This document shows, piece by piece, positions 1-13,288 of a stretch of 64,000 nt of DNA. The position numbers and the translations under genes are program-made. How positions within the stretch are numbered: the stretch's first letter is position 1; each line of letters starts with the position of its first letter. A model generated the notes under the pieces. The model searched no databases. It worked only from the letters and a program-made list of their open reading frames with translations, and was not told the origin of the DNA. The stretch covers positions 166,622-230,621 of the forward strand of contig JARVKI010000072.1 of the NCBI GenBank assembly GCA_036674765.1. The letters run 5' to 3'. The stretch is from Seiridium cupressi. Its lineage: Eukaryota; Ascomycota; Sordariomycetes; Amphisphaeriales; Sporocadaceae.

Positions 1-1464
1 TGAGTTGTTGGTTGAGAAGGTGGACGGCTAGGTTGCGGTGCTGATACTCCTCTGTCAAGGGCAGGTCCTCAGAGGAAGACTCGGATTGCTCCGACAGAAA
101 TCGATCTGGAGAATCTTTGCCATGCTGACCTAGGCTCAGCTTCCTCTTCATCCTCAGGTTGCAGGCAGAAAGGGCGCAGATGGCGTGTTGTAAGCTTCTG
201 CTGCTGGCAGCGAGGCGAAGGATGTGGTCCCGGAAAGGATTTGTAGGACCGTCGATAAGGACCATGGAGGGGCACATGATGTTTTCGTAGTAGTCCATGA
301 AGAAGGGCATCTTTGTGATCAAGTCGGGACTGATCTGCATTGTTGGGGTGTCATACGGCGCAATTGCTGCGATTGCTGCTGCTGTGGCAGCCGCAGTGGT
401 GTGGTCGAACATGTGCTGCGTGGGATCCTCTTCCTTTAGAATTGAAGCGGCCCAAAAAGTAGCGGCTGCGGGACTGGTGCCGTAGGACTCAACTTCGTGT
501 ACGCCTTTTCGAAGTTAGCGCTGCCCAGTGAGTCGTCGAAGAAAAAGTACTCACTGAGAGTATCAGCATCACTAAGAAGTCTTGCGTGGTTCATCTGGTG
601 CTCAAACCCGTCATGGTGGGATCCAAGGCTAGAGCTGGGCTCAGACGGTGCGTAGACCAGACTGGGGCATGAGGTAGGAGCGCGCTGGTGGTCGATCATG
701 ATGGCCGAGACTGGACTCTGTGGGACTGGCGAACCATGGCCGCTATAGCTGTCATACATGAGAGTAGGACTGTGCATATAGGGCAGCTCGTCCCGCGAAA
801 ATTGGCTCAATGGAGATAGTGTATAGTCAACATCACTGAGGCCATCTACCGCAGGCGAAAGCCCGTCAGTGATGAGAGGGAAATGCCCCAGTGAAGTGTT
901 GAGTCTGTGCATCTTCGGGTGCTCATGACCACCAAGATTTGCTGAATAGGGGATACCGGCCCAACTCGTGGGTGTTGTTGGTGGTATCGGCTCGCCTTGC
1001 GTGAATCGTGTAAAGTCATGGTATGTGGCGAATGGTGTTGCAGGGAGAGAGGCCGCATGTCCGCCGTGGAGGTTGATGTCATCGCGATGCGAGCTCGTGG
1101 GAGAGCTGGCGCCATGATCGCTCCATTGGCTGGATGTCGTGTTGGCTCTGGATCGCGGAGTGGGCTTCTTGTTGACTGGGGCGACTGGAGGTGCCTTTGC
1201 GATGGGTAATGAGAGACCTCGGAGCTTGCCACGACTTGCCACGCCGACACCCCAGGTCAACTGCGTCTTGTAGCCGGAGCACTCATTTCCTACTTCCAGG
1301 CATTGCGAGCAGTAGGGTCTCCGGCGATCGCACTTGGCTCCCCTCTTGACGCAGGCGAAGCAGTCGTCCGCAGCTCCTCCGGCGGGGGCCCGTCTTCTGC
1401 GCTTGCGGGCAGCCTGCGTCTCTTTCGACGCAGCAGGTTGTTGTGAAGGAAGTGCGACTGTCAT
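1..1464 (-). CDS. Zn2Cys6 fungal transcription factor (C-terminus off the left edge)
   Basis: Exon 1 is 555-1464 and exon 2 runs from 504 past position 1. The 50-nt intron (505-554) has a GTGAGT donor, a CTAAC branch point and an AAAAG acceptor, and it restores one frame. The N-terminus is basic (KRRRR), followed by the zinc cluster with six Cys at about residues 35-63 (CFACVKRGAKC then CSQCLEVGNEC) and a TWGVGVASRGKLRG segment. A long Ser/Pro-rich linker follows, then in exon 2 the start of a fungal-specific TF domain (MDYYENIMCPSMVLIDGP, then LRLAASSRSLQHAICALSAC). It is a nuclear DNA-binding regulator whose targets cannot be told from sequence. The same post-cluster segment occurs in several filamentous-fungal regulators. 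The start Met at 1464 is the first in frame. The 5' flank is unusually long (about 10 kb without a gene). Confidence 0.9.
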
Positions 1465-4400
1465 TTTGGAAATATATGCACTATGCCGAGTGCCTGGTGT
1501 AAAACAGACTGGTACTATGATGCGGTTGCAAGAAGAGTTCGGATGGTAGGGTGATCTAAGCTCGGCGCCGTCTGCAACTTCTGTCCATCAACGGGAAGGT
1601 CTTTGACTGGCGTGGGTAAATGGAGTTAATATGGAAAAAAAAGGGAGATGGGGGTTTGTCGAGGTGAGAGGTCATCGGCATTCACGAGGTAGTTATGTAG
1701 ACCAAATGGGACGATGGGGAGATATACGTCTGTAGATGTTAACGAGAGACGAAACATGGAGCTACATTGCTTGCTCGCGCAGGACATCCCACACTCTTTA
1801 GGTTGTAGTACCCCCCGAGTACATGCAGGACCCTCCTCGGCGATGGGTCCCTCTGCCGTTATTGTCAGGGAGGCGATAGCATACTGGGGTGGTGGGCGCG
1901 AGCGTTGGCAGGAACTACGAGGGTGGTACAAAGATGGCAGAGCATAGACGGCCGGGGCAATTCGACCAACCAGTGGGACGCGAGCTTTGCTAGATCTGCG
2001 GGTATAACCTCGCAGACAAGGGCGTTGGATAACGACCAGGGGGCCCCCAGCAGGAACTATACACCCATGTCTAGCGCTGCTGTTTAAGTTGAGCGAGGGT
2101 CAGGGGTGCACTTCGAGTCCAGCGAAGGCCTAGGGGCATGCAATGACACCGTTGGCCGCCTGCCGCCACGGCGTGTGTGGGATGGGGGGTTGAAGAAGAA
2201 TATCATCATTCGAGAAGATGGGCGGAGAAGGTGGCTTGACTGTCTGAGAGGTCGAGCCCGAGGCCAGCAGTGATCCTGCCAAGATCGAAGTTCATCTTGC
2301 AGTACTCCTGGTTTGAGGCTATGACAACACCATCACATGTGTGCCTGCGAAACACGTGAGAGAGTGGGCGCGCAGCTCTCCAGTCAAGCGGCGCTCAGGT
2401 CTCAAGCGACGCGGAGTATTCTTCGAAAGTATCGAGGAGAAACAACGCCCTGTCGCCCAGGACGGACGGGCTCTCGTAGCAACAAGCATTTTTTGCACCT
2501 GCGCGGCGGCTTTGCAGGGGGCCAGCGGGGGGGTGCAAAGCGCCCGTCCACCACGTCCAGGGGTCAGGCCTGGGGCTAGTACCCATACGGAGGTCTCTTC
2601 GCTCCGATCCACTGAGATGACCGCTAAAGCTGCAGCCCAGGACCGTCATCCATCTCGAGCAACTCTCCCGCTCTGGCATACACGCTTGTCCGAGTCCCAC
2701 GGAAGAGCGATACTCACGAGCCTTGTATCTCCCATCGTACCGTCTCGACTCTTAAGACACCGGTGATATTATCACGCTGCATAGTGTTTACATCAGATGG
2801 TTGTGTGAACTATAGTAGAGCTGTCTGCGATACGTGTGGGCTGCTGTTCTCATGAAGCGATTTCAATCGCATCTGGAGCAAATCTCCGGATAGACTGAGA
2901 GACTCGGCCCTGCCGTGTACCCGAATTGTTCCCATGAGTGAGACCGTTCTGTCAGCGACTTTCTTGGCATAGGCGATCAGGGCCTTCCTCTCTATCAGGG
3001 TAATCATGACTGTTGCGCAATCAGGTTGTTGACGTTTGCTTGGAACCGTTTGAACTTGCATTTTGGAGAGGTCTAACGCCACATTTTAGAGTTGTACGTA
3101 AGGTTGACTAGCATTCCTTTCCCATGCCGTCGACCATATTTCTATGCGCATGGCAACCTAGCCAAAACCAAATACCTAGGTAACTAACTCACTAGTTACG
3201 CTTATACTGTATTCGAGCGAACCTACCATGGCATGACGGTCACTACTAAGTGTCCACACTCCGCAGTAATAGTCTGCTCAGCCGTTGTCAACAATGATTT
3301 GTGAACTGGCGGCATGATGGCGAATGAGCTCATATTACAGGCTGCATAACATATCGTCCAATGGCGCGCCACCTTCAGGAACAGCGAGGTCTGGATTCAG
3401 GTTATGCCCAGGATTGGGACGCTGCAATTGGTGTGAAGCGCATTTAAAGTAGGCATTAGGGGGGTCACTCGCTCTCCCCCATCTCTCGCCGGCGGTAATG
3501 CAAATCGGGCCACCGAGCGAACGATGTTTAGAGCGCCAGGCGGTGATTGACCTCAATGCGAGATTCTGGAGAAAACCGTTCCTGGCATGAACTGGTCAAG
3601 AGTAGGAAGAGGGTTGTGCCCGCATTGACAAGTCCATCGTATGCCGGCGGTGCACGATGAGTGGTTGGAATAGACTTGGAGCTAGACCCTAGTTCAACCG
3701 ATTAATGTCATTCTCTGAAATAGGGCACCTATGAAAGATGAACCTGGCGACGAGGCAGGACAATGACAGTAGCGGCATTTCGGCGGCTTGAAAGGAGTGC
3801 GATAACCTCGCATTAGCTCGAACTGATGGCGGCAAAGACGATTGCGCTCAGAGGAGCCCTCGAAGTCTGCATTGTACCAAGTACCGTAGCAGGCTCATGG
3901 AACAGAGTGTAGATGATGTGAGGCCGGGAATACGAGCAGCCCTTGTGGAGTGGAGAAACAGAACAGACAGCGATGGAGATACGAGTGAACCCCTGCCTGG
4001 CAATTCTATCATAATTCAAGCGGAAGGCATTCGAGCAACGAACTACAGCAGGCTTGCATGTGCGATAGCACATACGGTAGTCAACTAGTGTAGTGCGTAT
4101 ACTGCATCGTCATGGGGTCGTCCCCTCTCTCCCCTGCGAATAGTCGCACTTCCCACTTTCCGTACTGCGTTCACGAGGTTCGCGGTGAGGTATCCCCTGG
4201 TGATTGCAGCTGGCTATTGCATGGTGCTGTCTTAGGAGTGTGACATAGGTGAAGCTTGGTGCAGCTTTACTGCAGGTCAGCGTCGGTGGTGCATTCGATG
4301 CCCGACGGTTGGCGCATATGCAGCAGGTTCACGATGGGGGCACAGAATGCGCACAATGTTTCCACGATCCTTCCATCGACCTTCTATCCGTTATCTGCGG

Positions 4401-7400
4401 CCCCAGCGCCCTGCTTCTCCTGGCCTTCTCTGCAGCTCCTCTTTTTGGAACGTGACCGAGCCCGTGGGCCAATCTGTTCGTTGAGACAGCGCGGGGCGTC
4501 GCTGACACAGGATGCCCACAGGCATAACAGAAGTCATATTGCTGGTTTCATGAAGTCGTTCGGAGAGGCATGGGTAGATGTTTTCCATGTCCCATCGCAC
4601 TTGACAAGAGATCATCGGGTCAATCCACGATTTTTGGACGCAAAGACCGGCAAACGGGGCGCACGAACACACGGTTGGGGTTTGCGAACCTAAGTTCGAC
4701 CTGTGATTCAACGACCCCTGTTCCAACCAAACGTCAGTGCGCACGCAGGAGAAGCCTCCATGGAAGAGGTGTAGAAGCGAGATTCAGCATTGCAGATGCT
4801 GATTGAGGCTGTGCTCGCTGCTGCTCCCATCCGGTCTTGCATCTGTCTCTTGTAGATGACGGTCCAAAGTCTCTCGTTTGATGTTGTATGTAACGTGAAA
4901 TGTATGAATAGCATGTGGTCAGACCTGTCAAATTCCAATCCCATCTCACTTCCGTCCCACAGTATGTACCCAGGCTGTCGGTTACTAGCGCCGTCAATCT
5001 GAGCTTAAAAGATGTCTTGATCTCAAGGTAGAGCGTGCCACATAGTGGTCAGTTCACTCACTCCCATGGTGATGATCTGAGGATCCTCAATTCCTTCGTC
5101 TTCTGGGCCCAACCACGTCCAGCCAGGCGCACATCAAACCCTCAGCCTCGACAGGGCTGGCAGGAAGTGCAATTCGAGATGGCTTCACCGATGCGCATAT
5201 CTGCTTGTTTCTGATTTCCGTCTTGCATCCACCAACCGCCAGCGGGGGAGAGACTTTTGACACGCGACTGTCGGTACCTGCCCTGATCTTCAACCAGCAT
5301 CTGCACTACGGGGGAGACTCACACAGAACGGTCCGCAACCTGGGCTTTACACCCATCCCAGCAGATTGATGGAGCCTCATCTCATACCTAGTCTACGGTT
5401 CAAGTTTCTAGCTATGCGGTTTCGTTTGATAATGTTTGGGCGAAACTTGAGGTTTATGCGCAGCTTGGAACGGCTGCCCTGATCCCATTCTTCTGGCGGC
5501 TCTTGGACACCGTCTCTGGCGTTACCTGCGCTGCAGTTTGCGACAAGCCGCTAAAGAACGACCGCCTGCGGACGCCGAGCAAGCCTGCAGATGCACCTCC
5601 AGATGAGCACCTTGGCTCTCGCTTCCAGACAAGCAATGCCAAGTCACGGCTGACATCGCGCTTTGCGAAACCAGACAGATCACATTGATCATGACACTGA
5701 TTTGTGGCGCCCACTGACAGCTTGTCCCACCCCGCCCAACTCAATACTCATGCTTACTTGCGCTGTGCCACTCAGAACGTCAGCGGCACTGGCTGCAGCG
5801 CGTCATTTAACCTTAACCACGGAATGGACAGTATGCAAGACCAGCTAATTCTCCAGTGACTGCCTGCCAGTAGTTGGAATACCTAGTATGCTACCAGGCT
5901 AGCCAGATCCTCAGGCCAATGGAGTTTGCCCATGCTAGTCGGCCTTTTCTGTGCCTCTCCTGTGCAGTCACGGCACTGGCAAAACTTCAGATTGGCTTAT
6001 CAACCAGCCATTGTTCCATACCATTACCTTTTCAATCAGGTCACGGCTCGTTTTCCAAGACCACCGGCTATGTCTTTGTTTTCCCAAGCACTACCTCGGC
6101 ATGGCGTGGGAGCTCATGCCCAGCCTCGCTCCATCTCGCCTAGACACATCTGTAGGATAGTCTAAAATGAAACTAGAGCGCAGTCCTTCTGACTGGGAAG
6201 CACGCTCGAGCAAGGTGACGCTAGAAGCGCGGAAGAAGCACTTGGACGGAGCCCAGAGAGCGGCTAGCGTCTAGCGTCCATGATGCCCGCGAGCTTATTC
6301 CATGTGCCGTTGCGCTCGTGTCGCTCACATCCAACGTCTCATTCGTTCCAGGCCGCCAAGCCGAGGTCGTCGATCTCAGGATGCTTTCAGCCACAAAAGC
6401 CCCCCGTCCGCTCGGCGCCCCTAGCCAGCTCTCTCGCTGAACCCTGCCCATTGGCTGAGGTGCGCCCGTCGCCTCGGATCCTTTCATCACCGAATCCCAA
6501 TGCAGGTCATGGGCAGCCCGCGGCGATCATTCAAGCGCCAGACGGCTACACGTTTCGACTTGCCCTTGAGTCGGCACGCTGGGGAGCGCGATAGATAGCA
6601 GATAGACGGATGTCTTGCATGCTGCTAGTGTCAAACATCAGCATCTGCTTTTTGGCCTGTCTTCGGACCTCACTGGCCAGCGCAAACGTCAAACAGGAAC
6701 ATCGCCATTTCTCGCCCGTTGGGGTTTCGCCCAATGGGTACGCGAGGTCTGGTGTAGCATCGCGCCTGGCTAATGTTATCGACAGCAACCTGGTGTTCCG
6801 GGTGGGGGATGTGCCTTGGAGAAGAGGGGGGACCCCCGGTCCAAGGCCTTGTTTCTGCGCGTGCTTGTTCTGGAGGAAACGACACACGCCAGACGCTCGG
6901 GCAATCTCATATCCTCCTTTTGCAGCGTGCCCAACTTCACAGTTGCAAGGGCATCCAGGATCGGACGCAGCTCAGCCCTGCCCGGCGCTTTTCCTTGACT
7001 TCACCCGGCCGAATTATTTCGGACATACAGAGCATCAATAGGCCCGTCAAAGAGCCGGGCACGGGCATGTGAGCTCTATTGCCCCGGCATGGAGACGCCG
7101 CATAGCGTCTCTTCGAGCTTTGTGCGTAATTACCGACCGCGATCTTGAACCCGCAGTTCCTCACTATGGTGGTGCGAAAAGTTCCATCACTAGCACTAGT
7201 GCGATTCGACAGGTAAACGTTGTCTTCCGTCATCTCTGTCTATCAGTTGCCATTACGTCGCAACTGGCTGCTTTCTCTCCAGACTCTATCGACTGGGAAG
7301 AATGCCTCGGTCCTGATTGGCCGGGCCAACACCCCGAACCATGGGTTGCAACGTTGCAACCTTGGTCTTTCTTCTTGGGAGTCGCCGCCAATGAGAAGCC

Positions 7401-10400
7401 TTTGTGCGGCCGACGAAGTGGAGTGATGGTATAAAAAGCTACCTTGGGCGTTGTGGACTAGAGGCGTCCAGATGTTAGCTGGCTCGCTAGCGCGCACTCC
7501 CATTCCAATAATTTGGAAGTAGCGGATAGTGGTTTGCGCACCACCTTCACCGTTACTTTGAAGTCGATTGCGCACATTGTCTACGACCTATCTTGGTTGA
7601 GACGGGGCAGGGTTCTCAAGCGAGCACTGGCCGCCTCCTCTGCTTGTTCGTCGGAACATCAATGTCTCTAGGGTTGAGCATAACTCGGAGCCAAAACCCC
7701 ATGGCTAAGGTGAGCGTTGGACTCGCTTTTTGAGCTGCGGTGCAGTAGTAGGATCGGATCTGCTAGCGAATGACGTTGATCTATTTTATGCGTATTATCA
7801 CAACTCCAGTCTCATTCTTGGAAGTATTTAATTGGTATATGATTTATGGACCTTTATTATTCTCTTCGTTTTTGTATGCAGAACGGCACAAGTCGTGGCA
7901 GATTGCACGTACAATGCCATGATATGATGAGAACCGCTCTCAACCTCAAAGGTTTAGCAACACCTGAACCACACATCCTCGGGACTCGGGGCAATCATTG
8001 TCTATGATTGTCAGCCACTCGTGACTCTCTCGGTGTCATTGAATCATACTTCACAATTGGTAATTCTTCGCATTTTGATGTGGCAGCAAGCATGGGAGCA
8101 CAGCATCCCACTGCGGATAACCGTGTATGACGTGGGGGTGCACAGTATTAGCCGTCGATCCTCCATGCGGCTCAATACATAGTTCATACTATTCTGAAGG
8201 GTAGTAACGGCCTAATATCGAGAGCTGAGACAATGACAGCTCTCGCATCCGCTGCAGATCTCGGACGACCCGGGAGTGTCAGGCACCAGGGTGTTTGGGT
8301 GCACGTGATAGTCAACTCGCCAAGTCGAATTTGGACATGACATATAAAAAAGACAAATCACACTTTGACCGAGATCTGTGTAGCCAACTTGGACGCCTCT
8401 CATCACACTGAGTGGGAAGACACACCTGGCCACACGACGGGCAGGACCAGGTCGTAGTATTCCTTATCGTAGAACACTGTAGCCTCAATCATTTGTCGCA
8501 AAGGCGACATACCTGTTTAGCAGTAGTGAATGTTGGATGGGAGGCCAGTGTCACTGATGATACGCAGTTCCACAGGACGCGTTGGAGGGAGCAAGGTCCT
8601 GCCTTTTACATTGATCGAAAAGAACCTAGGGTCGATTCAATGCTACCTGGGTGGTTCGTGGGCTTCAACAAGTCCCGTCCGGAGCTAAAGAGCCCCCGGG
8701 GATCATGATAGCGCAGCTTGTAGGGATGACTCTCTCGAGTGTGTCTAGGTAGAGTCTGTATCAAATGGCCAACAGTCATCATCAATCGGCCCAGTGTGAA
8801 TCAAGTCTAACTGGGACTAATTCAGGCATATCAGCCTACTCCACTAGTTATTGCCCCTTCTCACTGCTCTGGTCCGAAAGCTCTGTTTGGTGTCTTCTCG
8901 ATATCTCTTACGCTCTTGTCTATCAATAATTATCTAATCAATCGGCAATAGTTTCAAAACAATGGTATGGCTGTTTCTTAACTACCTAATCACCTGTAAC
9001 AAGCTACGGCACGGGTCCTTGATTGTCTAATCGTTTATAGCTAATCTCGTCTAATTCCTGTTTATAGATCTCAACAAATTGACAGGTGTCACACTCTAAA
9101 GTGGTGATATCAGGGTCTGAAATTCGCCCCTTGCTTCACGCTCGCCAAGTCTGAGGACCATGACTTCTATCGGCTTCTCTCGAGATATGAATACAAATAT
9201 TTGCGAAGAGATACATTCTTCTCAAGTCACTCCGTCACTGTCCGCTCAGTCCAACTCCAAAGTAGTATTCGGCTATTATATTGCCCTTCTCCACCGTTCG
9301 TCCTCGCTCCGAACAACGTGTTTCCTCGACTATGTCTATCCACGTGGAAAGTACACAGCCAAGTAGTCCGAGATGGTAGCCGGATCCTGACGACGCCCCG
9401 AGTTGAGGTATCTCCAAGTTCCCTCAGTCTAGTCCCAATCTCGAGGTCCCCAGGTCGAGCAAAGATGGGCCGAGTAGGGGTCCATTAACACTGGCTATCA
9501 CGATCTGCGGGTCTGGGATGCAGATGAGGCCCTTCTGCTGGGGGCCCTTCAGGCTGGGTGGCATGGGGGTTGACAAACCATGCGATGATCATCTCAATGC
9601 CGAGTGATATTGAAGGATAGCTCCAGGCTGTCAACCGTGATCTACCGTGACACTTGAGCACTGGGGGTGGGTGGTGTGCATCTTGTGTGGGGAGATGTGG
9701 CCCAACCTGGGATGAATCCTGGAAGAAATCGGACGAATATCCAGAATTAGTTCAGGTACAGGCTGGCATCTGGAGGAGGGATGGGAGTGGTGGTGAGATA
9801 CGTTGGGGGGCATCGATCTTGAAAGACGACGTGATATCTCCCCATATCCATCACCACGCCATGACTCACGGAAACCGATAATCGTGTATCACTCGGAATA
9901 GCATGACGACGGCACTCTCCTCGCAAAGTGGTCCCATCTGCAGGTCCTCACGCGCTGGCGCTTCGGTTGAGCACTCTTACATGCAGCCATAGTGGACGAA
10001 GACGAGAGGCAGAAGCGAAGTGCCTGCAGAGCTCCCTTCTCACTTCGCTACCGGCCGTCTACTTTCCTAATCCGGCGCCTCGTCCCTTGATAGCTAGCGA
10101 TCAGGTGGGGTCCTGATATACCTCCGAGCCGCTTACCGGAAGCGGTCCCTGGCAATCTTTGGGGGTGAGGGTTGCTTTCGCAGCATTCATGATGTGCACT
10201 CTGCGTGCAGTAGTAAGGCACACTCTGCATCATGGTCATGCAAGTGATCCACAGCCCAGTCGCCCTTCTATGACTATCCCAGTCCTATATCGTAGCTGTC
10301 GGAGACTAAGACCTGCACGCACAGGACGAGGCTAGCAGAGACGAGCAAGCGCTCACAGATATCACGCCGCCTGGTGCAGTGGTGTGCAGACTATGCACCA

Positions 10401-11451
10401 TCAAGCAGGCACCAGTGACCGCCGCGACGACGATATGCGTTATGCACGACCGACGACTGACCAATGAGAGCACTCTGATAAAAACGTCTATGATCGTTCT
10501 AGAAGGAGTAGAAGGAGACGTGTATGCAGTACTAGCGCTTCTGCATGCAGAACGCCGTCCAAGCATGCAAGGTGTAGAAAGGAGAGACGGCGTTCCATGT
10601 ACGTCCACCAGCAGAGGAAAGGATAGATGTCATGAGGTTGGTCCTGCAGGGCGACTGACTGTCGTCGCCAGGCACCCAAAGGGAGGGGGGAGGGGGAAGT
10701 CTGGACACGCGGTGCATGAACACTCACTTGAGTGAGACTCACATCTCGAGCGATCTTGAGCGGGGTCTCATATTCGCCAAGCGAGCTGATCTCGGCCTCA
10801 TCTCTCACATTGCGGCAAGATGTGTCGGGCCTTACAGCTGATCTGAGTCTAGGGCTAGCGTAACGCCTGCTGTCAGTGAGGCGAACAGCAAGGGCTCGAG
10901 GGGTAGTCCTCCAGTGATATCTCTTATGACGTTCCAGGCCCGCTTTCGCTGGACACCGAACTGAATATAGCTTCTGGGGAGTAGTATCGCGACGGGTTCC
11001 GATATCAAGACTGCAACCGCGATACAACAGTCAAACGTGTTTCGTACCTTATCACGACCCCACAACCAAGGGCGTTGTCAAAAGGACAAAGGAGCTTGCT
11101 GGAGACGGAATACAAGATATGGGATGATTGCACCCGGTTGCCAAGTTTTTGGGGTTCGATATAAGGTCGAGATCGCACTTGGCGTCTGCATGGCATTTCA
11201 GCTACCCGATCAGGCTTAAGGGTCCGTCATGTTGGCCAAGTTGATCAACAGTCCACGTGGAGTAAACACTTGATATTCATTAATTAAGCTACTATTGCAC
11301 CGACGCGTAGCCGCAATTCGTCCCTTAATCAAAGCTGTGCGGTGCTATTCGCAGATGTCAACCATTATTTCTTGCCACGGCCGGGCCGATCGCTGAATAA
11401 TTCATCCGCAGAAACCAAGAGACGCGGCGAGAGCCAGCGAGAGATCTAGAC
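1465..11451. other. 10-kb region with no supportable gene
   Basis: No open frame here has splice signals, a family resemblance or a codon pattern that I can support; the longest frames (121-179 codons) overlap others on both strands and look random. Base composition is ordinary, not AT-rich, so this is not a RIP-killed repeat. It lies between the start of the transcription factor and the stop of the peroxidase gene. The likely content is an extended upstream regulatory region or long 5' leader of the regulator, possibly with non-coding transcripts. No tRNA or rRNA was recognised. Confidence 0.6.
7430..7437 (+). promoter_or_regulatory. candidate TATA box inside the gene-free region
   Basis: The string TATAAAAA lies in mixed-composition sequence with no coding frame downstream that I can support. 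If used, it would drive a non-coding transcript toward 9 kb. A chance match is quite possible in 10 kb. Confidence 0.2.
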
Positions 11452-12076
11452 CTACGCCTTGTTCAACTCTTCGGTGATGGGACCTTCCAGGGACTCGGGC
11501 TTGGTAACGCTGGCCCATCGGCCCTTGACCTTGCCGTCCTTGCCAATGAGGAACTTCTCAAAGTTCCACTTGACGCTCTTGATACCCATCAGACCGGGCT
11601 TCTCGGTCTTCAGCCACTTGAACAGAGGGGCAGCATTGTCGCCGTTGACATCCGTCTTGCCCATGATGGGAAAGCTGACTCCATAGTTGACCTGGCAGAA
11701 GCTCTGGATATCGTCGTCGGTGCCGGGCTCCTGACTGCCGAACTGGTTGCAGGGGAAACCCAGGATGACAAAGTCATCGGGGTGCTTGGCGGTGACATCC
11801 TTGTACAGCTTCTCGAGGCCAGTGTACTGAGGTGTGAAGCCACACTTGGAGGCCGTGTTCACGACTAGCACGACCTTGCCCTTGTAATCACTAAGATCCT
11901 TCTCGGCGCCCTTCTCTGTCAGGGCGGAAATGCACGGTTAGCCACCTGCTCAACTTGGAAGGAGGGTCGGTAGTTGGACTAGCATCGCGACTGCGGGGTA
12001 CAACTAAGGCAAGTCGGAGCTGGGATTACATACTGTCGAGGGGCTTAAAATCGTAGAAACTCGCCGCTGAAGCCAT
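11452..12076 (-). CDS. gpx3: Glutathione-peroxidase-family thiol peroxidase (Gpx3/Hyr1 type)
   Basis: Exons are 12034-12076 and 11452-11915; the intron is 11916-12033 (GTATGT to GACAG). The product is 168 aa, the normal length for the family. The peroxidatic Cys39 lies in NTASKCGFTPQ, the conserved FPCNQFG gives Cys70, and Cys88 in SFCQVNYG sits where yeast Hyr1 has its resolving Cys82. WNFEKF is at about 131-136. A Cys rather than selenocysteine active site and the Cys88 position suggest a thioredoxin-dependent enzyme that reduces H2O2 and lipid peroxides and could act as a redox sensor toward a Yap1-type factor, as in yeast; that role is inferred. No targeting peptide or membrane segment is seen, so it is probably cytosolic. 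It is divergent from the oxidoreductase gene at 13289. Confidence 0.95.
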
Positions 12077-13288
12077 CTTGTTACTTGTGTGTATCTGCCG
12101 GGCTGTTCTGGCGCTCGCGACTGTTGCGAATGTGTGGTGGCTGCGGGTATGCAGTCCTTTGCGATAGGTATTTACAGAGTCCGTCGGGGATGCAGAAGCA
12201 GATCTGACCGGGGTAGGTGACGATGTGGGGTGTTGAGGGCGGTGACAATGATGATGATAGAAGCGGGCGAGCTCGAGCTGGGCGCGGCGGTGGGTGTCAG
12301 CGCCTCTTAAGAGTCAACTGCGCGGCGTGGCCTTCACTGCGATCAGATGTGGATTACCAAGACAGCTCGGAAGTTGCCAGCAAATCCGGTGTTTCCGTTG
12401 CATGGATGGACACATGGGAACGAGCGATTCCTGACTCTGTCAGTGTCACGGCTTGTTCTGGTGGGTTCGACAGCTTGGCCGTACGCCGTCGCAGGCGAAA
12501 CAACATCAGTTTGGACCCTCAGAAATAGCAATTAGACCTCGGTAGCTCATGGATTGCGACAGAACTAAGCAACGTGGTTGGGGCTGGCCCGCGCCGGTCG
12601 CTGACGTTATGGACCCCTACAATAAAGTTTGCGCAAACTTTCCCTGAACAGCAATTGAGAAGCGGCTAGGGCCAATTGATAGCCATCAAGAGAGCCTCAT
12701 GGAAGACACATCCTGGGGTTTCGGGTGTCGTTGTTCTTCCGGCAATCCGACAAGTGGGCTCGACGCTGTCCCAAGTGACAGTTCGTGCGGACTCGAGCCC
12801 GCTCGTGCAAGTGTGCGCATTGTCGCGGGAATGTCGCAGCTTTTTCCGTGGCGCTGGGAAGGATCGGGTGAGCAAAGCAAGGTCAAGGCAACGCAAGGCA
12901 AAAAAGAGCAAATCACCGATAAGATAATAAGATAAGCCATGAATGAGCCCGCCATTTTGACTGGCGTATGCGGATTCGGATTGGCATCATGCCAACCATT
13001 AGACATGCTGTAGGGCGCGTGCCGGCCTGCCCCTCACTGCATTAACCTAGACTACGATGTACCTACATGACACTAACTAGGGGAAGCGCCTGTGCAAGAA
13101 CGTCCCACAGTCGCTGATGGGCTGCACCTGTAGAGCAATCTGATGATGACAGCTGACAATTGACGCTTGCCCGCAGGTGTATCGCTATCCCGTCCAACCA
13201 ACTTGCCGACCATGAACATGCTTGCAAATGGAAACTAGCGCTGCGTCTAGCACTGAACTCCAGCTCTCGTGCAAGAGTATAGGATGAC
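12077..13288. promoter_or_regulatory. divergent intergenic region, gpx3 / FAD oxidoreductase
   Basis: These 1.2 kb separate two start codons in opposite orientation, so both promoters must lie here. No TATA box or coding frame stands out. Confidence 0.5.

Noticed and set aside
8963..9080. ATG in good context directly followed by GTATGG with later TTATAG acceptors, after a pyrimidine-rich stretch
   Set aside because: Both plausible acceptors lead to stops within five to nine codons, so no protein results.
10488..11027. 179-codon open frame on the minus strand in the gene-free region
   Set aside because: No recognisable domain, odd composition rich in Arg and Ser, overlapped by other frames on both strands, and no splice or start context that favours it.
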